Of a stretch of 64,000 bases of DNA, positions 61,101 to 64,000 are shown piece by piece. The position numbers were made by a program, and so were the translations under genes. The DNA is from Streptomyces viridochromogenes. Its GTDB lineage: Bacteria; Actinomycetota; Actinomycetes; Streptomycetales; Streptomycetaceae. Every line of letters starts with the position of its first letter. The first letter of the stretch is position 1. The notes below the pieces were generated by a model. That model ran no database searches. It was not told the DNA's origin and saw only the letters and a list, made by a program, of their open reading frames with translations. The stretch is from contig NZ_LGUR01000117.1 of the NCBI RefSeq assembly GCF_001270495.1, positions 62,001 to 126,000 on the forward strand, in the 5' to 3' direction.

Positions 61101-61451
61101 TCGACGGTGACGTTGCCGTACACCTACTCCGCGAACGATCAGTTCTGGCTGCGGGGCAAGCTCACCGGTGACCGGGTCCGGGCGAGAGTGTGGCCGTCCG
61201 GCCATCCGGAACCTGACACCTGGGTCCTCGACCGTGAGCTGAACACGGGCTCGATACCGGCTGGGATCATCGGCCTGACCAGCTCCGCCCTCTCGGGTAA
61301 CACCAACGTCAACCCGGTGCTCAGTTACGACAACTTCGAGCTGCTCGATCCGCAGCAGTTCGTCGTCACCCGCGAACACAACGGCGTGTCCAAGGCGCAG
61401 ACGACGGGCACTGATGTGCGCCTCGCCCAGCCCACGATCCTGAGCATGTAG
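58116..61451 (+). CDS. Large tail tip protein with carbohydrate-binding-like modules
   Basis: 1111 aa from ATG 58116 after GAGGAGGTGA. Residues about 30-160 resemble distal-tail baseplate domains (ITSYVLQRDGSQNVSITRG, STCSFQLNNRDGRFSPRN). A concanavalin/LamG-like part lies near 170-390 (LVAYWPCEDAATATT), a core follows to about 700, and a CBM4/9-like module is near 720-870 (NPYFETNVTGWGGNGASVAH). A second LamG-like fold ends the chain. It probably contacts the host surface and may bind cell-wall sugars. Confidence 0.75.
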   Translation: MPGIAARVMGWQRRMGAVAGPFGATGETAPTGPVLVELLIAGTWVDITSYVLQRDGSQNVSITRGQRDEGGQPEQSTCSFQLNNRDGRFSPRNPTSPYYGQLGRNQQIRVSVARGDVKDYRFWGEISSWPQHWDITGNDVWIEVDAAGIMRRLNQGATPEHSVLYDAVTSPQIDALVAYWPCEDAATATTVVSALASGSPMTFTGNPALAAYNGFGASDPLPTLTGASLSGGIAKYDTTTVTQYQLRYLLAVPTVGFTDLDVISRLTVDQGAYNLRFLDIHYNDPPGGLGSFGGPGTLTILLKDGDQNDLAVSGTPSISLDVRNRRMRVSLEVANNGTAIAVTLRVLDVESGVTDSTTIGLVSTQVTRVTSVSMAPDTLDGDAGVTAAAMGHVTVQTTVTAIDDLGRALAPGGETAGRRIQRLCAEEAIALDAVGDLDDTVAMGGQPRVKAIDLMRECELADGGMLLESLAVFGLTYRTRTSMYNQDPALELSYPDGQLSQVPIPIDDDQRTRNKVTTSRVSGVTPATAEETVGPLSTAPPPVGVGVYGDDVTLNVETDGVLPDQAAWRLSLGTVDEARFPQISVNLAHPEFVNDPSLAQAALSVRPGDRIVIADPPAWLPPDDISQLVLGLSETIDHFQHRISYVCAPESPWRVGVLDDDVLGRIDTDGSAVYAAIDADEQTMLVTPTDEQGVNRWTSDPDDFPFGVRAGGEVMQVAAVGSVINVNPYFETNVTGWGGNGASVAHSTAVVHPSAAGSILITPDGSSAAGGANSAVSANGTCAPGDEIVVSMWAYSPGGWPDIRPCVDWYDSSGAFLSSGFGDGFAVPAGQWTFLSQTVTAPASTARFATRARHAGTPPASAIWYAWAIRAVQPGGYVRDAFTRSVTDDWGTSTSGHAWALSGGTASERDVTGTQGTVTLTSAPSTLRFQAVDISVSDCDIKVLVSVDQVATGDPLMPGLLLRYVSGSQFYRCRVHFEPSGTMGLSATSATAQIGSTVTLPYTYSANDQFWLRGKLTGDRVRARVWPSGHPEPDTWVLDRELNTGSIPAGIIGLTSSALSGNTNVNPVLSYDNFELLDPQQFVVTREHNGVSKAQTTGTDVRLAQPTILSM

Positions 61452-61461
61452 GAGGCCAGCA

Positions 61462-62019
61462 GTGGTCGAGTACTACCCCCAGCCGCTGGCCGGACAGCGA
61501 CTCCGCGCCAGCACGCTGCGCGACATGCTGCCCAAGACGGCACGCAAGACGGCGGACACTTCGAGGTCGGCGACGACCACCGCAGCCGCTGACCCGCACC
61601 TGACGTTCGAGGTTGAGGCGAACGCCGTCTATGTGTGGGACGGCTGGCTGAAGTACGACGGCGCCACCGGCGGCGACTTCATTGTCGACTTCACCGCGCC
61701 CACCGGTTCGCTGGGCGAGTGGGGCGCGCACGGCGCCGGCATCGTCGTGATCGGCGCCGATGACAGCCCTCTCGTGTTGCAGACGGACACCGTGCAGTCG
61801 ACGGGCTACATGGTGCGCCTGGAGACGAACGACGTCATGCAGTTCAGGACGTACGGCGCGCTGGGCACCGGCAACGCGCTGACGATCCTCATCGCCGGGA
61901 CGCTCCGTGTCGGCAGCACCGCTGGGACGTTCAGCCTGGACTGGGCGCAGGGCACGTCGAACGCCACCGCCACGACCGTGTTCACGGATTCGTGGCTCAA
62001 GATGACCCGCGTCCAATAG
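61462..62019 (+). CDS. Tail-associated structural protein
   Basis: 185 aa from GTG 61462 after GGAGG. A short N-terminal leader (YYPQPLAGQRLRASTLRDM) is followed by a beta domain (LTFEVEANAVYVWDGWLKYD, NALTILIAGTLRVGSTAGTF). This layout is found in tail fibre or tip proteins of Streptomyces phages. Confidence 0.6.
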   Translation: MVEYYPQPLAGQRLRASTLRDMLPKTARKTADTSRSATTTAAADPHLTFEVEANAVYVWDGWLKYDGATGGDFIVDFTAPTGSLGEWGAHGAGIVVIGADDSPLVLQTDTVQSTGYMVRLETNDVMQFRTYGALGTGNALTILIAGTLRVGSTAGTFSLDWAQGTSNATATTVFTDSWLKMTRVQ

Positions 62020-62028
62020 GGAGACCGC

Positions 62029-62241
62029 ATGGCAGCCGTACTGAACAGCATCGAATTCCAAGGGCTTCCCGAGGGCGGCGGTGACCCGGTGGCCGTGCTG
62101 TCGATCTCCCCTCCGTCGTTTCAGGCGGGGCAGCAGGTGACGGACGAGTTCATCGCTTATGTCGAGGCTTTCATCGCGGGCCAGCAGAACGTGGCCAGCG
62201 TGAAGGTCACCAAGTTCGAGACCGTGTCCACGGTCATCTGA
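62029..62241 (+). CDS. Small tail-region protein, unknown function
   Basis: 70 aa from ATG 62029 after GGGAG. VLNSIEFQGLPEGGGDPVAV, then FIAYVEAFIAGQQNVASVKV. Function unknown; lies between tail and lysis genes. Confidence 0.55.
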   Translation: MAAVLNSIEFQGLPEGGGDPVAVLSISPPSFQAGQQVTDEFIAYVEAFIAGQQNVASVKVTKFETVSTVI

Positions 62242-62252
62242 AGCGAGGCGTC

Positions 62253-63176
62253 ATGGCCACACCACTGACCGCAGAGCAGATGCTCACCAAGCTGACGGCC
62301 GAGGGCCTGACCGTCCACGAATATCCCGGCTGGAAGACCCACAACCGGGACGACGAGACCGGCAAGGCGTTCGGACCCGTGGTCGGCGTGCTCATCCATC
62401 ACACGGCCGGCCGCAACGACAAGGACCTCTGCTACCGGGGCCGGACTGGTCTGCCCGGGCCGCTGAGCCACGCCTGGTTGGGGAAGACGGCCGGGCTGTG
62501 GCTGCTCGGGAACGGGCGGGCGAACCATGCCGGCCTGGTGGACCTGGACGTGGTGAACGCGCTGCGCGCCGAGGTGTCCCCGCTGCCGAAGGATGATCAG
62601 GCGAACACGGACGGCAACGACTGCTTGTACGGGCTGGAGATCGAGAATCTTGGGGACGGCCAGGATCCGTACCCTGTCGAGCAGTACCGGCGGGCAGTGT
62701 TGTGGGCGGCCGCGTTGTGTCGGGCGCACGGCTGGTCGGAGCGATCTGTGGCGGGGCACAAGGAGGTCCAGCCGGGGAAGATCGACCCGTCGTTCGACAT
62801 GGACGTGTTCCGGGCTGATGTGCGTGCGCAGTTGGCGAAGGGCCCGACCGTCGTGGTGACGGCGCCGAAGCCGACCCCGTCACGGCCGCGGGTGGATCTG
62901 TCCCGCCTGGTGGCCGCGGCGAGGAAGGATCCTGGGGCCGCGCAGGGGCACGTCACGTACATGGCTGGCACCAACCTCGTTGAGGCCGCGCTCGTCAAGG
63001 AGGGGCTGCTCGGCCGCCGGTATGCGGGGGACGGCTCGTTCGGGTCGTTGACGCGGGATGCGTATGCGAAGTGGCAGCGCAGGCTCGGCTACAGCGGGAG
63101 CGCGGCGGACGGTATCCCCGGCATGACCTCGCTGAAGAAGCTCGGCGCGAAGCACGGCTTCGACGTCGTCGCGTGA
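62253..63176 (+). CDS. Endolysin: N-acetylmuramoyl-L-alanine amidase with C-terminal peptidoglycan-binding-like domain
   Basis: 307 aa from ATG 62253. Amidase_2 fold: His49/His50 in VLIHHTAGRN, His92 in RANHAG, Glu131 in GLEIENLGDG, His169 in VAGHKEVQPG and Asp178, giving the zinc site. Residues about 235-305 (LVEAALVKEGLLGRRYAGDG, WQRRLGYSG) form a peptidoglycan-binding-like repeat. It cleaves the amide between sugar and peptide in the host wall. Confidence 0.92.
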   Translation: MATPLTAEQMLTKLTAEGLTVHEYPGWKTHNRDDETGKAFGPVVGVLIHHTAGRNDKDLCYRGRTGLPGPLSHAWLGKTAGLWLLGNGRANHAGLVDLDVVNALRAEVSPLPKDDQANTDGNDCLYGLEIENLGDGQDPYPVEQYRRAVLWAAALCRAHGWSERSVAGHKEVQPGKIDPSFDMDVFRADVRAQLAKGPTVVVTAPKPTPSRPRVDLSRLVAAARKDPGAAQGHVTYMAGTNLVEAALVKEGLLGRRYAGDGSFGSLTRDAYAKWQRRLGYSGSAADGIPGMTSLKKLGAKHGFDVVA

Positions 63177-63192
63177 AGAAGGAGAACCGACC

Positions 63193-63414
63193 ATGGCCGA
63201 CCGCCACCCCGGAACCACCCACCTGCTGCGCTACTTCGAGTACGCACACCTCCCCGAGCACCTCCAGCCTGTCAGCGCGTCGTGCGGCGACCTCGCACAG
63301 CAGATGGCCGCCGCGCTACCGGACGGACCCGAGCTCACGGCCGGCCTGCGGAAGCTGCTGGAGGCCAAGGACTGCTTCGTACGGGCAGCCCTCGACACCC
63401 CGAAGGAGAACTGA
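63193..63414 (+). CDS. Small protein resembling Acb2/Tad1-type hairpin sponge proteins
   Basis: 73 aa from ATG 63193 after AAGGAG. FEYAHLPEHLQPVSASCGDL, then LPDGPELTAGLRKLLEAKD and FVRAAL. The two-helix layout with LPxxxExTxxLRKLxEA is the pattern I associate with Acb2, which sequesters CBASS cyclic nucleotides. The match is from memory and needs a profile search; a structural or lysis-control role is the alternative. It lies between endolysin and holin-like genes. Confidence 0.5.
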   Translation: MADRHPGTTHLLRYFEYAHLPEHLQPVSASCGDLAQQMAAALPDGPELTAGLRKLLEAKDCFVRAALDTPKEN

Positions 63415-63417
63415 CCC

Positions 63418-63804
63418 ATGAAGATCCTCGGAAGAGAGCCCGTCGCGATCCTCGCGTTCATCGCGATCGCCCTCAAGCTGTCCTCGGCGTACGGCTGGGA
63501 CGTGTCCGCGGAGGACCAGGCCGCCATCATGGCCGTCCTGTCCTGCGCCGTCGCGGTTGCCGAGGCGCTCATCCTCAAGACCGGCGCTGCGTTCGCCGCG
63601 CTCGTCAACTTCGGGAATGCGGGCCTCGCCCTGTTCCTTGCGTTCGGCTTGAACATGACCGCCGAGCAGCAGGCCCTGTGGATGCTCCTCATCGAGGGCG
63701 GTGTCGCGTTCTTCGTCCGCCGCGAAGTCACCGCGCCCGTGCAGCTGCTGCGGATCGAGCAGTCGAGTCCGATGGATCGCGGCTCGCACGCCAAGGCAGC
63801 CTGA
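63418..63804 (+). CDS. Holin-like membrane protein
   Basis: 128 aa from ATG 63418. Three membrane segments (VAILAFIAIALKLSSAYG, AAIMAVLSCAVAVAEALIL, ALWMLLIEGGVAFFV), with a further hydrophobic stretch near 62-78, and a charged tail. Size and place after the endolysin fit a holin, which would let the amidase reach the wall. Confidence 0.7.
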   Translation: MKILGREPVAILAFIAIALKLSSAYGWDVSAEDQAAIMAVLSCAVAVAEALILKTGAAFAALVNFGNAGLALFLAFGLNMTAEQQALWMLLIEGGVAFFVRREVTAPVQLLRIEQSSPMDRGSHAKAA

Positions 63805-63837
63805 GCTGACCCGTGAGCGCGTCGGGGAGGTGGTGGC

Positions 63838-64000
63838 GTGGACGCGGCCATGGTGACGGCGATCGCAGCTCTGATCGGCGGACCCGTGGCCGCGTTGGGC
63901 GCCATGTACGGGAACCGCGGCGCGAACCGGGCAGCTCGGGAGGCCAGCGCGGTGACGGGATTCGACAGCCTGACGCAGCGCCTGGTGGCCGAGAGAGACA
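63838..64000 (+). CDS. Membrane-anchored phage protein, 3' end outside window
   Basis: GTG 63838 follows GGGAGG by 7 nt, or ATG 63850 in the same frame. The visible 54 codons read MVTAIAALIGGPVAALGAMY (one membrane segment) and then a charged helix (REASAVTGFDSLTQRL) that is cut by the window edge. Such proteins occur beside holins and may be a lysis accessory factor. Confidence 0.55.
   Translation, partial: MDAAMVTAIAALIGGPVAALGAMYGNRGANRAAREASAVTGFDSLTQRLVAERD

Overview
The window is high-GC actinobacterial DNA with densely overlapping genes, frequent GTG starts, Tat signals and a WhiB protein. It looks like a Streptomyces chromosome with a large temperate siphophage-type prophage inserted in it. 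Everything here is read from sequence and recalled family motifs; no database search was run.

Positions 1-13302 are host DNA: a divergent sugar-utilisation locus. Leftward run a DeoR-type regulator, a GH4 glycosidase and a GH38 alpha-mannosidase that leaves the window. Rightward run a PfkB sugar kinase, an ABC importer (lipoprotein plus two permeases), a GH2 glycosidase, a Tat-exported calcineurin-like phosphoesterase with a LamG-like domain, and a Tat-exported PHP-domain protein. The PHP gene breaks off after about 120 codons, and phage DNA follows, so the left prophage junction is placed at about 13270-13300.

Positions 13303-64000 are prophage, with the right end and integrase outside the window. 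The layout is as follows. An immunity region (13349-14725) has a leftward XRE repressor facing a rightward Cro-like XRE gene, with repeated candidate operators between them. An early operon (14722-26573) holds small unknown and zinc-binding genes, then a YqaJ exonuclease, an ERF annealing protein, a DEDDh exonuclease, RusA, a cytosine-C5 methyltransferase and a WhiB-like protein. Next come a leftward orphan Phd-like antitoxin and a DnaB/RepA-like helicase whose 3' end carries inverted repeats that could be an origin. An accessory region (28823-38025) holds small genes, a HIT protein, two apparently broken genes, a MerR/AlpA-like regulator and a run of membrane genes resembling Streptomyces plasmid spread (Spd) genes. 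A probable moron and a four-gene leftward operon with endonuclease VII follow.

The late module (41629 to the end) runs rightward in the usual order: terminases, portal with a MuF-like tail, ClpP-type protease, capsid, decoration and connector genes, tail tube, tail chaperones joined by a programmed -1 frameshift (CCCTTTG at 54131), tape measure, tail tip proteins, amidase endolysin, an Acb2-like small protein and a holin-like membrane protein.

The most interesting points are the Acb2-like protein (possible anti-CBASS sponge), the WhiB-HNH-like fusion, the methyltransferase with six repeated modules, the possible origin inside the helicase gene, the Spd-like cluster with TCCGGA-rich repeat clusters inside a phage, three candidate leaderless promoters, and the signs of decay (an in-frame ochre and a frameshift).
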